Origin: Streptomyces sp. Mut1
GTDB lineage: Bacteria; Actinomycetota; Actinomycetes; Streptomycetales; Streptomycetaceae
Direction of reading: 5' to 3'
DNA length: 64,000 bases
Assembly (NCBI RefSeq): GCF_030719295.1
Contig: NZ_CP120997.1
Span: forward strand, 2,294,001 to 2,358,000
Positions 10,461 to 19,257 of this stretch are shown here, piece by piece. The stretch's first letter is position 1; each line of letters starts with the position of its first letter. The translations under genes were made by a program, and so were the position numbers. Under the pieces are notes generated by a model that was not told where the DNA came from, searched no databases, and was given only the letters and a program-made list of their open reading frames with translations.

Positions 10461-11447
10461 CTAGCGCGCGCTCCGCGCGGCGCCCGCCACAGCGACCACC
10501 GCCTTCTCCAACGCGTATTCCGGGTCGTCCCCGCCCCCCTTGACCCCCGCGTCCGCGTCCGCGACCGCCCGCAGCGCCACCGCGACCCCGTCCGGCGTCC
10601 AGCCCCGCATCTGCTGACGCACCCGGTCGATCTTCCAGGGCGGCATGCCCAGCTCACGCGCGAGATCCGCCGGCCGTCCCCCACGCGCCGACGACAGCTT
10701 GCCGATCGCCCGTACGCCCTGCGCGAGCGCGCTGGTGATCAGGACAGGGGCAACGCCCGTCGACAGCGACCAGCGCAGGGCCTCCAGAGCCTCCGCCGCC
10801 CGCCCCTCGACCGCCCGGTCGGCGACCGTGAAGCTCGACGCCTCCGCCCGCCCCGTGTAGTAGCGCCCGACGATCGCCTCATCGATCGTGCCCTCGACAT
10901 CCGCGGCCAGCTGCGACACCGCGCTCGCCAGCTCCCGCAGATCGCTGCCGATGGAGTCGACCAGCGCCTGGCACGCCTCGGGCGTCGCGGAGCGCCCCAG
11001 CGCGCGGAACTCGCCGCGCACGAAGGAGAGCCGCTCGGCCGGCTTGGTCGTCTTCGGGCACGCGACCTCGCGGGCCCCCGCCTTGCGGGCCGCGTCGAGC
11101 AGCCCCTTGCCCTTGGCGCCGCCCGCGTGCAGCAGGACGAGGGTGATCTCCTCGACCGGGTCGTCGAGGTACTTCTTGACGTCCTTGACGGTGTCCGCGG
11201 CGAGATCCTGCGCGTTGCGCACGACCACGACCTTGCGCTCGGCGAACAGTGAGGGGCTCGTCAGCTCGGCCAGCGTGCCCGGCTGGAGCTGGTCGGAGGC
11301 GAGGTCCCGAACGTCCGTGTCGGCGTCGGCGGCGCGCGCGGCCGCCACCACCTGGTGCACGGCGCGGTCCAGGAGCAGGTCCTCCTGGCCCACGGCGAGC
11401 GTGAGCGGGGCGAGCGGGTCGTCGGTGGAATTCCTTCTGGTGGCCAT
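10461..11447 (-). CDS. holA: DNA polymerase III subunit delta
   Basis: 328 residues matching HolA: N-terminal AAA+-like fold beginning DDPLAPLTLAVGQEDLLLDRAV, central VRNAQDLA and LVLLHAGGAKGKGLLDAARKAGA, and a C-terminal helical collar domain with GMPPWKIDRVRQQMRGW. Delta opens the sliding clamp within the clamp loader. The ATG at 11447 (MATRRNSTDD) has GGA 6 nt upstream and fits the family better than the ORF's first codon at 11465. It is convergent with rpsT. Confidence 0.93.
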   Translation of the reverse strand: MATRRNSTDDPLAPLTLAVGQEDLLLDRAVHQVVAAARAADADTDVRDLASDQLQPGTLAELTSPSLFAERKVVVVRNAQDLAADTVKDVKKYLDDPVEEITLVLLHAGGAKGKGLLDAARKAGAREVACPKTTKPAERLSFVRGEFRALGRSATPEACQALVDSIGSDLRELASAVSQLAADVEGTIDEAIVGRYYTGRAEASSFTVADRAVEGRAAEALEALRWSLSTGVAPVLITSALAQGVRAIGKLSSARGGRPADLARELGMPPWKIDRVRQQMRGWTPDGVAVALRAVADADAGVKGGGDDPEYALEKAVVAVAGAARSAR

Positions 11448-11530
11448 CGCCGTCCAGCATCCCACGGGCCACTGACAGCCCGGCTGCGGCCGGGTCCGCC
11501 GCGCCCCCGCCCGTACCCGAGAATGGGCGG

Positions 11531-11776
11531 GTGAGCGATGAGAGACACGTGCTGGTGCTGCCCGACCGCGACGCCGCCCAGGAAGTGGCGGACGAGCTCG
11601 CCGACCGCTTCGGGGTCACCGAGGAACCGCAGCTCGTGCGCGACGCGCTGGCCGGCGAGGACGACGCCGAGGACGCGCAGTGGCTGGTCGTCGTGGAGGA
11701 CCCGGACCGCCGGCTGGACTCCACGGCGCTCGACGCGTTCGCCGCGGAGTACGAGGGGTGGCTGGAGGCGCCGTAG
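11531..11776 (+). CDS. Small acidic conserved protein
   Basis: 81 residues from GTG 11531, strongly acidic (many Asp/Glu), with the pattern VLVLPDRDAAQEVADELADRFG followed by WLVVVEDP and ending YEGWLEAP. No transmembrane segment or cysteine. I recognise it only as a protein commonly found near holA in Streptomyces; function unknown. It is divergent from holA and convergent with the YceI gene, 17 bp away. GGGCGG just before the GTG is a weak ribosome-binding site. Confidence 0.75.
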   Translation: MSDERHVLVLPDRDAAQEVADELADRFGVTEEPQLVRDALAGEDDAEDAQWLVVVEDPDRRLDSTALDAFAAEYEGWLEAP

Positions 11777-11793
11777 CCCGGCCGCCCAACAGG

Positions 11794-12678
11794 TCAGCCC
11801 TTCGGGACGATCTGGATGTCCATGTCGATGGAGATGCTGGGGCCGACCACCGCGATGCCCCGGGCCAGCATCGTCTGCCAGGTCAGCGTGAAGTCCTCGC
11901 GGTGCAGCTGCGTGGTGGCACGGCAGGCCGCCCTGGTCTCGCCCTCCAGCCCGTTCCCGAGGCCGAGGTACTGGGTGTCCAGCGTCACCGTACGGCTCAC
12001 CCCGTGCAGGGTCAGCGCCCCGCTCACACCCCAGCGCGTCCCGCCCCGGTGCACGAAGCGGTCGCTGTAGAACTCCAGCGTCGGGTAGCGGCCGACATCG
12101 AGGAAGTCGCTGGAGCGCAGGTGGTCGTCGCGCATCTGGACGTTCGTGTCGATCGACGCGGCGTCGATGATCACGTGCATCGCCGACTCCTCCATGCGGT
12201 CGGCGATCCGCACCGCTCCCGCGAAGGTGTTGAACCGGCCGTGGATGCGGGCCATCCCGATGTGCCGGGCCGTGAAGCCGATCTGGGAGTGCGTCGGCTC
12301 GATCTCCCAGTCGCCCGGGTCGGGCAGCTGCGGCGGCGTGGTGACCTGGAGGGTCACATCGCCCAGGCTCGCGTGACCGCCCTCGGTGACCGTGGCCGAG
12401 CCGTGGAAGGGGGTGAACCCCTCCGCCGTGACGGCAAGCCGGTACTCGCCCGCCGGCACCGTGGCAAGCACACTGCCGTACGGGTCCGTCTCGCCCCCGA
12501 CCACCTTGCGGCCCGCCCGGTCTGTCAGCACGAACTCGGCCTGCGGCACCGCCTCGTTGACCGGGTCGAGCACCCGGCAGCTGAGTACGCCCGCCGAGTC
12601 CGGTACCACCAGTCCGGCCAGGGCGTTGCCGCGCGCGGCACCCGTCGCAGTTTTGTTTCCGAACCAACGTCCGAACAT
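11794..12678 (-). CDS. YceI-family protein with N-terminal carboxypeptidase-regulatory-like domain
   Basis: 294 residues. About residues 20-105 form a Big/carboxypeptidase-regulatory-like beta domain (GLVVPDSAGVLSCRVLD, YGSVLATVPAGEYRLAVTAEGF). About 120-294 form a YceI lipocalin-like domain (WEIEPTHSQIGFTARH, MARIHGRFNTFAGAV, DVGRYPTLEFYSDRF, LTLHGVSRTV). YceI domains bind isoprenoid or other lipophilic ligands in known members. No signal peptide is visible, so this version may be cytoplasmic. The start is ATG 12678 with GGGAG 9 nt upstream; the frame stays open upstream but lacks family similarity. Confidence 0.85.
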   Translation of the reverse strand: MFGRWFGNKTATGAARGNALAGLVVPDSAGVLSCRVLDPVNEAVPQAEFVLTDRAGRKVVGGETDPYGSVLATVPAGEYRLAVTAEGFTPFHGSATVTEGGHASLGDVTLQVTTPPQLPDPGDWEIEPTHSQIGFTARHIGMARIHGRFNTFAGAVRIADRMEESAMHVIIDAASIDTNVQMRDDHLRSSDFLDVGRYPTLEFYSDRFVHRGGTRWGVSGALTLHGVSRTVTLDTQYLGLGNGLEGETRAACRATTQLHREDFTLTWQTMLARGIAVVGPSISIDMDIQIVPKG

Positions 12679-12824
12679 CTCCACACACTCCCGGGCGCGC
12701 TTCCACCTCGGGCCGAAGGGCAGACGTCGTTGTCGGAGCAGCGGCCCGCCGACGAGCATGCATTCGACCACCCTTGAGGCGTTCGAGGCAAACAGAGCAT
12801 CTCGCAGTGGCTTGGGTGCAGGTG

Positions 12825-13637
12825 TTACCGAAGGTCCGAATTGACGGGCAGCCGGTCCAGGCGCACTCCGAAATGCTCTCGGTAGGCGGCCAGCACCTCC
12901 TCGTCGCTCTCCAGGGGCGTCTCGCGCCGCTCGGTGCCCACCGTCGTGAGCAGCTTGCGGCCGGTGAGCGTGATCCGGCCGTCGTCCGTGCAGCGCGAGC
13001 AGACCGGGGCCCGGGTGAAGTGGGAGTCGGGCGAGGTGCGGTGATACCAGGCGCCGGCCCGGAAGTCGGCGAGCACCCGGGGCCGCGTCTCCAGGCGGAG
13101 CCGGGGCTTGCCGTCGCACAGCACGTCGAGGTCCCCGAAGTCCTCACCTCCCCCGGCCGCGATCGGCGTGATCCGGAAGACGCCGCCCGGGTCCTCCTGG
13201 TCCGTGCGGTCATCGAGCGCGAGGGGGTGCCGGGCGTGGTCGCCGAAGCCGACGTCGGCGAGCCACGGCCCGGTCCCGTCGTCCGTCTCGACCCGCAGCG
13301 CCATGTGGTCGTACGGAATGCCGAGCCGGCCATCGTCCGAGTGGACCCGCGCCTGGAGCAGGGTGACGCGGAAACCGAGCGCCCGCAGCAGTACGGCGAA
13401 GGCCCCGTTGAGTTCATAGCAGAAGCCGCCGCGCCGGCCGGCCACGATCTTGTCCAGGAGCGAGTCCTCCGCGAGCACCATGTCCTCGCCGAGATGGATC
13501 GAGAGGTTCTCGAAGGGCACGGTGAGCAGGTGGCGCAGTTGCAGTTCGCGCAGAGCCGGGGCGTCGGCGCGGGCGGGTACGGCCGCGCCGACGCGTTCCA
13601 GATAGGCGTCGATCGTCTGCGGCAGGTGCGGGTCCAT
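12825..13637 (-). CDS. Arylamine N-acetyltransferase
   Basis: 270 residues of the NAT family. The catalytic cysteine lies in RRGGFCYELNGAF (about residue 71), the histidine in YDHMALRVE (about 111) and the aspartate in LADVGFGDH (about 128), completing the Cys-His-Asp triad. NATs transfer acetyl from acetyl-CoA to arylamines or hydrazines; the native substrate here is unknown. The gene starts at ATG 13637, facing away from the flavin/F420-type gene across a 100-bp gap. Confidence 0.9.
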   Translation of the reverse strand: MDPHLPQTIDAYLERVGAAVPARADAPALRELQLRHLLTVPFENLSIHLGEDMVLAEDSLLDKIVAGRRGGFCYELNGAFAVLLRALGFRVTLLQARVHSDDGRLGIPYDHMALRVETDDGTGPWLADVGFGDHARHPLALDDRTDQEDPGGVFRITPIAAGGGEDFGDLDVLCDGKPRLRLETRPRVLADFRAGAWYHRTSPDSHFTRAPVCSRCTDDGRITLTGRKLLTTVGTERRETPLESDEEVLAAYREHFGVRLDRLPVNSDLR

Positions 13638-13738
13638 GGGCCCAGTCTGGTCCGGCGCCGCATGACCGCGCCATGAGCCACTGGTCCTAGGTCCGGTGAC
13701 GGTGTTGCGGCTGGCGCCCGGCGGCTAGCGTGCGGTGC

Positions 13739-14194
13739 ATGCCCCGTCCGGAACCGGCTCGCAGCCGCGAACAGCGCAAGCAGGACGTACTCGATCGCCT
13801 GGAGAAGGACAAGGACGCCTGGGTGTCGACGGCCTCCGCCGACGGTGTTCCGACCCTGGTGCCGCTGTCGTTCGTGTGGGACGGGGAGACCCTGCTGATG
13901 GCCACCCGGCGCACCAACCCGACAGCGGTCAACGTGACACCGGACGGCCGGGCCCGGATCGCGCTGGGCCACACCCGCGATGTGGTCCTCATCGAGGCGA
14001 CGGCCGAGATGGTGGAGGGCGCGGATCTCCCGAAGGCGTCGGGTGACGCCTTCGCCGCGAAGTTCGACTGGGATCTGCGGGGGCGCGCCGCCTGGGTGTA
14101 CCTCCGCTTCACTCCGCACGCGGTCAGGGCGTGGCGGGAGTCCAACGAGCAGCCCGGCCGCGACCTGATGGCCGACGGCCACTGGCTGGTCTGA
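13739..14194 (+). CDS. Pyridoxamine 5'-phosphate oxidase-fold (FMN/F420-dependent) protein
   Basis: 151 residues with a split-barrel pattern: AWVSTASADGVPTLVPLSFVWDG (about 27-49), LLMATRRTNPTAVNV, RARIALGHTRDVVLIEATAEMV. This is typical of the PPOX-class F420- or FMN-dependent oxidoreductases common in actinomycetes. Cofactor and substrate cannot be fixed from the sequence. The ATG at 13739 has no Shine-Dalgarno, but TAGCGT lies 7 nt upstream, so a leaderless transcript is possible. Confidence 0.8.
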   Translation: MPRPEPARSREQRKQDVLDRLEKDKDAWVSTASADGVPTLVPLSFVWDGETLLMATRRTNPTAVNVTPDGRARIALGHTRDVVLIEATAEMVEGADLPKASGDAFAAKFDWDLRGRAAWVYLRFTPHAVRAWRESNEQPGRDLMADGHWLV

Positions 14195-14310
14195 GGCCGG
14201 AAGCCCCGGAGAACGGGGAGCGGCCGAGGACACCACCCGCCGGGGAGCGGCCAACAGTTCCGCCGGCCGGGGAGCGGTCCGCGGCTCCCTCCGCCTGGGC
14301 ACGTACGCCG

Positions 14311-16857
14311 TCATGACCGTCCCACCGCCCGCAGCCCGCTCCCCGTGCCCGTCACCGCGATCGCACCGTCCTTGTCGGTACGCAGCACCACCGCCCCCTG
14401 CGCCGTAAGCGCGTCGACCGTCCGCGGCGCCGGATGCCCGTACGGGTTGCCCCGGCCCACACTCACCAGCGCGAACCTGGGCCGGACGGCGCGCAGCAGG
14501 GCACTGTCCTGGTGCGCGGAGCCGTGGTGGGCGACTTTGAGCACGTCCACCCGCGGCAATCCCGGGCGGCTGCGCAACAACGCCTGCTGGGCAGGGGGTT
14601 CCAGGTCCCCGGGGAGCAGCAGGGTGAGCCCGCCGGCCCGCACGAACAGCGTGACGCTGGCATCGTTCGGGTCCTGCGGCACGGGTCCGGCCACCGGGCC
14701 CGTGCCCGCCTCGCCCGGCGGCCACAGCACCTGCCAGTCCAGCGCCCCGATCCGCCGCCGCTCACCGGGGACGGCCCGCACCACCGGGACACGCGCCCGA
14801 GCCGCCGTTCTCCGGACGAACGCGGCCTGCTCCGGCGGTTCGTCCAGGCTCGTCGTCTGGATCGCGCCCACCGCTCTGCCCCGCAGCACACCGGGCAGGC
14901 CCCGCACGTGGTCGGCGTGGAAGTGGGTGAGCAGGAGCAGGGGGACGCGGCTGACGCCCAGTTCGCGCAGGCACCGGTCGGCGAGCCGGGGATCGGGGCC
15001 GGCGTCGACGACCACACCGGAGCCCCGGCCGACGGCGAGGACCAGCGCATCGCCCTGCCCGACGTCACACATCGCGAACGCCCAGCCGGGCGGCGGCCAT
15101 CCGGTCAGCACCCGGGTCAGCGGCACGGGGCGGAGCACGGCGAGCACGAGCAGCAGCACCGCGGCCGAGCACACCCAGGGCCGGCGCCCCACCCACCGGG
15201 CGGCCAACACCAGCACCGCGGTCAGCGCGGCCAGCAGCACGGCGCCGGACAGGCCGTCGGGCCAGTCGGTCTCCGCGCCGGGGAACGCCGCTCCGGTCCT
15301 GGCCACCGACGCGATCCACCCGGCCGGCCACCCCGCCACCCGGGCCGACAGCACGGCCACCGGCATCGCCACCGGCGCCAGGGCCAGCGCGGCGAACCCG
15401 AGCACCGTGGCCGGTGTCACCGCGAACTCGGCGAGCAGGTTGCACGGGATCGCCACCAGGCTCACCCGGGAGGCGAGCAGCACCACGACGGGCGAGCACA
15501 CCGCCTGCGCGGCTGCCGCGGCGGCCAGCGCCTCCGCCAGGCGCGACGGCACCCGTCGCCGTCGCAGCGCCTCGCTCCACCGCGGGGCGAGGGTCAGAAG
15601 GGCGCCGGTGGCCAGCACCGACAGGACGAAGCCGTAACTGCGCGCCAGCCAGGGGTCGTAGAGCACCAGGAGCAGAACGGCGGCGCACAGCGCGGGGATC
15701 AGGGTCCTGCGCCGTCCGGTGGCGATGGCGAGCAGCGTGATCAGCCCGCACGCGGCGGCCCTGAGCACACTCGGCTCGGGCCGGCAGACCAGGACGAAGG
15801 CGAGCGTGAGCCCGCCGCCGAGCAGCGCGGTCATCCGCAGCGAGATCCCGAGCCTGGGCGCCAGTCCCCCACGTTCGGCCCGCAGCGCCCTGCCGGGCGG
15901 TCCGATGAACAGGACGAGCAGGATCGCCAGGTTGGAACCGGACACGGCCATCAGGTGCGTGAGGTCGGTCGCCCGGAAGGCCTCGTGCAGTTCCGGAGTG
16001 ATCCGGGTGGTGTCACCGACGACCAATCCGGGCAGCAACGCCCGTGCGTCGGGTCCGAGTCCTTCGGTCGCCCGGCGCAGCCCGGCGCGCAGCCGTCCCG
16101 CCGTGCGCTGGAGGAGGCTGGGAGGGCCCGTGACGCGAGGAGGGCCCTTGCCCTCGGGCCGTAGCACCGCGGCGGCCCGCTCGCCCTTGTGGAGGGGCGG
16201 CGCCAGCCGTCCGGCGATCCGCAGCCTGGTGGAGGGGAGCAGTCGCTGCCATACCTCCGTCGCGCCGCCGGGCGGGACGATGACCAGCACCGGTGTGCGC
16301 AAGCGCACGGCCGTCCGGTCGGGCCGCGTCAACAGGGTGACCTCCGCGTCCAGGAGCAGGGACGCGGGCGTGCTGTGGTCGCCGCGCACCCGGGGGTACG
16401 TCCGCCGGGCATCGGAGGTGAGGGTGATCTCCACCTCGACCCGTGCGAACTGCCGGGCCAGGCCGGGCACCGGCCCCCGGCGCGTATCGGCACCGTGCAG
16501 CCCGGCGGAGGCCGCCCCGGCCGCCGCGCAGAGCAGCACCGCCACGACGGCCGCGACGCGCGCCCGCCGATGCGCTCGGGCCGCGGCGGCCCCGCCGTCC
16601 CGCGCCTCGTTGCCGCCCCGCCTGCCCGCCGCGCGGGCCCGGAGGAGGCCGGGCGCCGCGAGGAGGACCATGGCCGCCCCCAGGCAGAGCGCCACCGCCA
16701 TCGCCGTCCACTGCCCGGGGGCGCCCACCGCGAGCGCGGCACCGCCCCAGGCCGCGGCTGCCGGGGCGAGCAGCCGAAGGTCGGCCGGACCCTCCTGCCG
16801 CGGGTCGGAGACACCCAGTCGCAGGCCCGACGCCGCGTGGACGTCCGGGGCGCTCAT
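14311..16857 (-). CDS. comEC: ComEC/Rec2-type DNA uptake channel protein
   Basis: 848 residues. Several hydrophobic segments at the N-terminus and middle (competence domain, including DLTHLMAVSGSNLAILLVLF, about residues 295-315) are followed by a C-terminal metallo-beta-lactamase domain with THFHADHVRG at about residue 640 and AHHGSAHQDS. In competent bacteria ComEC carries single-stranded DNA across the membrane, and the MBL domain is thought to act on DNA. Its start codon overlaps the comEA stop by 4 bp, so the two form an operon. All key MBL histidines are present, so it looks intact. Confidence 0.93.
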   Translation of the reverse strand: MSAPDVHAASGLRLGVSDPRQEGPADLRLLAPAAAAWGGAALAVGAPGQWTAMAVALCLGAAMVLLAAPGLLRARAAGRRGGNEARDGGAAAARAHRRARVAAVVAVLLCAAAGAASAGLHGADTRRGPVPGLARQFARVEVEITLTSDARRTYPRVRGDHSTPASLLLDAEVTLLTRPDRTAVRLRTPVLVIVPPGGATEVWQRLLPSTRLRIAGRLAPPLHKGERAAAVLRPEGKGPPRVTGPPSLLQRTAGRLRAGLRRATEGLGPDARALLPGLVVGDTTRITPELHEAFRATDLTHLMAVSGSNLAILLVLFIGPPGRALRAERGGLAPRLGISLRMTALLGGGLTLAFVLVCRPEPSVLRAAACGLITLLAIATGRRRTLIPALCAAVLLLVLYDPWLARSYGFVLSVLATGALLTLAPRWSEALRRRRVPSRLAEALAAAAAAQAVCSPVVVLLASRVSLVAIPCNLLAEFAVTPATVLGFAALALAPVAMPVAVLSARVAGWPAGWIASVARTGAAFPGAETDWPDGLSGAVLLAALTAVLVLAARWVGRRPWVCSAAVLLLVLAVLRPVPLTRVLTGWPPPGWAFAMCDVGQGDALVLAVGRGSGVVVDAGPDPRLADRCLRELGVSRVPLLLLTHFHADHVRGLPGVLRGRAVGAIQTTSLDEPPEQAAFVRRTAARARVPVVRAVPGERRRIGALDWQVLWPPGEAGTGPVAGPVPQDPNDASVTLFVRAGGLTLLLPGDLEPPAQQALLRSRPGLPRVDVLKVAHHGSAHQDSALLRAVRPRFALVSVGRGNPYGHPAPRTVDALTAQGAVVLRTDKDGAIAVTGTGSGLRAVGRS

Positions 16858-18056
16858 GGCTGCACCCGGGGGCGCAGGTCCGCGAACCTGCGGTCGCCGA
16901 TCCCGTTCACCTCGCGGAGTTCGTCGACGGACCGGAATCCGCCGTGCTCGGTGCGGTACTCGACGATGTGCTGGGCGAGGACGGGGCCGACGCCCGGCAG
17001 GCCCTCCAACTGGTCCGCCGTAGCGGTGTTCAGGCTCACCGGCCCGGTGCCGCCCCCGGCAGCCGCCGGGCCGCCCGCGCCCGAGGCCGGAGCCGGAGCC
17101 GGTGGGGCGCCCACCACGATCTGCTCGCCGTCCATGAGCACCCGGGCCCGGTTGAGGCCCGCCAGGTCCGTCCCGGGGCGCGCCCCGCCCGCCGCGTCCA
17201 GCGCATCGTCCACCCGCGCCCCGGACGGCAGTCGTTGCAGTCCCGGGTTGCGCACCTTGCCGCTCACGTCCACCACGATCTGACCGCCCGCACCGGGCAC
17301 GGCCGCCGGACCCGGGGACGGCTCGGGCCGGCCGGTCGCGGCCATGTCCGCGTCCGGGTCCGTCACCGGGCCGGGCCCGTGCGCCGCCTCACCGACGACA
17401 TCCGGAGCCTCCACTCCCTCGGGACCGGCGGACCAGAAGTGGATCCCGGCGAACACGGCGGCGGCGACCAGGATCACGGCGAGCGCGGCAAGGGTCTTCG
17501 GCTCCAGGCCGCATCTGAGCTGCACCCACATCGGTAACCGCTCCCGCACCGCGAGAACCCCCGCCGCCCACCGCCCCATCGGAGCGGAAGCGGCGGACGC
17601 GACCGCCTCAGCCGAACCGGGAGCCCCGGCATCCGAGGGCGAAGCCGACGCCGGCACCGGGGCGGCCGAAGACGGGGGCGACGCCGAGGCCGGCACCGCC
17701 GGGGCCGGGGGCAACGCCGAGGCCGGGGGCAACGCCGGGGCCGAGGCCCGAGCCCGGCCCGGGACCGCCTCACCCGGCGGCCCCGCACCACCCTCCCCCG
17801 GCTCCGCGCCGTCCACTCCCCACCGCGCGACGCGCCCTCCGTACCCGCCCGCCATCAGCGCGTCCGCCCGGCTGCGGGCAGCCGCGGCCAGCGCCGCCGC
17901 CTCGGTGCGGCCCGTGGTCCGGCGCCGCCGGCCGGGGCCGGGGCCCGTCGCTCGCCGGAAGCGCCCGTCGGAAGCCGGGGCGCGTCCGGGCCCGCTGCCG
18001 GGTCCGGCCCCCGGTCCGCCGGGTCCGCTGGTTGCACGATGTGATCGGGAAGCCAT
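16854..18056 (-). CDS. comEA: ComEA-like helix-hairpin-helix protein
   Basis: 400 residues. A long Pro/Ala/Gly-rich cytoplasmic N-terminus (about 1-190) is followed by one transmembrane segment (LAALAVILVAAAVFAGIHFW, about 190-210), a SLBB-like domain (QIVVDVSGKVRNPGLQRLP) and a C-terminal HhH pair (LNTATADQLEGLPGVGPVLA, FRSVDELREVNGIGDRRF). ComEA binds incoming double-stranded DNA outside the membrane. The low-complexity N-terminus is much longer than in Firmicutes, so the true start could be downstream of 18056. Translation is coupled to comEC. Confidence 0.9.
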   Translation of the reverse strand: MASRSHRATSGPGGPGAGPGSGPGRAPASDGRFRRATGPGPGRRRRTTGRTEAAALAAAARSRADALMAGGYGGRVARWGVDGAEPGEGGAGPPGEAVPGRARASAPALPPASALPPAPAVPASASPPSSAAPVPASASPSDAGAPGSAEAVASAASAPMGRWAAGVLAVRERLPMWVQLRCGLEPKTLAALAVILVAAAVFAGIHFWSAGPEGVEAPDVVGEAAHGPGPVTDPDADMAATGRPEPSPGPAAVPGAGGQIVVDVSGKVRNPGLQRLPSGARVDDALDAAGGARPGTDLAGLNRARVLMDGEQIVVGAPPAPAPASGAGGPAAAGGGTGPVSLNTATADQLEGLPGVGPVLAQHIVEYRTEHGGFRSVDELREVNGIGDRRFADLRPRVQP

Positions 18057-18158
18057 GCCTCACGACGCTAGGCAGTTCCGCCAAAACCCGCTGAGCGCCA
18101 GTGATTTCAGTGGAAAACCGGATCGTTGTGCATAACTCGGCCACTCCGGAGAGTGAAG

Positions 18159-19004
18159 TCAGCGCGGCGAGACAACCGCGCCCAGCAGCCCCGGGCCGGT
18201 GTGCGCGCCGATCACCGCGCCCACCTCGCTGACATGCAGATCCACCAGCGCGGGCACCCGTTCCCGCAGCCGCTCGGCCAGCCGCTCGGCCCGCTCCGGA
18301 GCCGCCAGGTGGTGGACCGCGATGTCCACCCGCCCGCTGCCCGCGCGTTCGACGACGATCTCCTCCAGCCGGGCGATGGCCCTGGAGGCCGTCCGCACCT
18401 TCTCCAGCAGTTCGATCCGGCCGCCGTCCAGCTGGAGCAGGGGCTTCACGGCGAGGGCCGAGCCGAGCAGGGCCTGCGCGGTGCCGATCCGGCCGCCTCG
18501 GCGCAGGTAGTCCAGGGTGTCGACGTAGAAGTAGGTGGAGGTGCCCGACGCGCGCTTCTCGGCCGCCGCCACCGCCTCGTCCAGACCGCCGCCCGCCTCA
18601 GCCGTCTCAGCCGCCGAGAGGGCGCAGAAACCGAGGGCCATCGCGACCATCCCCGTGTCCACCACCCGCACCGGCACCGGAGCGTCCTTCGCCGCCAGCA
18701 GCGCCGCGTCGTACGTACCGGAGAACTCCGCGGACAGATGGAGCGAGACGATTCCGCTCGCACCGGCTTCGGCGGCGGCCCGGTATGTGCCGGCGAAGAC
18801 CTCGGGGCTGGGGCGCGACGTCGTCACGGAGCGGCGCTTCTGGAGGGCGAGGGCCAGGGAACGGGCCGAGATCTCGGTGCCCTCTTCCAGGGCCTGGTCG
18901 CCCAGGACCACGGTCAGCGGCACCGCGGTGATGCCGTGCCGCTGCATCGCGTCGGGCGGCAGGTAGGCCGTGGAATCGGTGACGATCGCGACATGGCGGG
19001 ACAT
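18159..19004 (-). CDS. DegV family protein (fatty-acid binding)
   Basis: 281 residues. The N-terminal VTDSTAYLPPDA, the middle RSVTTSRPSPEVFAGTYRAA and SLHLSAEFSGTYDAA, and the C-terminal GAVIGAHTGPGLLGAV are classic DegV signatures. DegV/FakB proteins hold a fatty acid for a fatty-acid kinase; no fakA-like gene is in this window. The start is ATG 19004 with a short upstream region. It is transcribed toward comEA, whose start lies about 100 bp further left. Confidence 0.92.
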   Translation of the reverse strand: MSRHVAIVTDSTAYLPPDAMQRHGITAVPLTVVLGDQALEEGTEISARSLALALQKRRSVTTSRPSPEVFAGTYRAAAEAGASGIVSLHLSAEFSGTYDAALLAAKDAPVPVRVVDTGMVAMALGFCALSAAETAEAGGGLDEAVAAAEKRASGTSTYFYVDTLDYLRRGGRIGTAQALLGSALAVKPLLQLDGGRIELLEKVRTASRAIARLEEIVVERAGSGRVDIAVHHLAAPERAERLAERLRERVPALVDLHVSEVGAVIGAHTGPGLLGAVVSPR

Positions 19005-19159
19005 GAGCGGGAGGTTACCCGCAGGGGCGGGGACTCGGCAGTCCGACCCCGCGCGATTGATCAGTCATGGTCGCTTCGCACCGCATCCTGCCACGCTCGG
19101 TCACCGATGGTCCCGGCGCACCCGGACGGTACCCGGGCGGGCCGGTCGCGGCAGCCGCG

Positions 19160-19253
19160 ACCGCACCACACGGCACCGCACCGCACCACACGGCACCGCA
19201 CCGCACCGCACCGCACGGCACCGCACCGCACGGCACCGCACCGCACCGCACCG
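19160..19253. repeat. Pentanucleotide tandem repeat (ACCGC/ACGGC/ACCAC)
   Basis: About 19 consecutive 5-bp units, mostly ACCGC with interspersed ACGGC and ACCAC. The array ends 4 bp before the stop codon of the leftward gene at 19258, so it occupies that gene's 3' flank, within the 253-bp gap before degV. Low-complexity ORFs across it are not credible genes. The length is likely to vary between strains. Confidence 0.9.
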
Positions 19254-19257
19254 ACGC

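Noticed and set aside
19015..19251. Cys/Gly/Ala/Val-repeat ORF on the minus strand across the pentamer array
   Set aside because: Translation of a simple repeat; no start context and no conservation expected.
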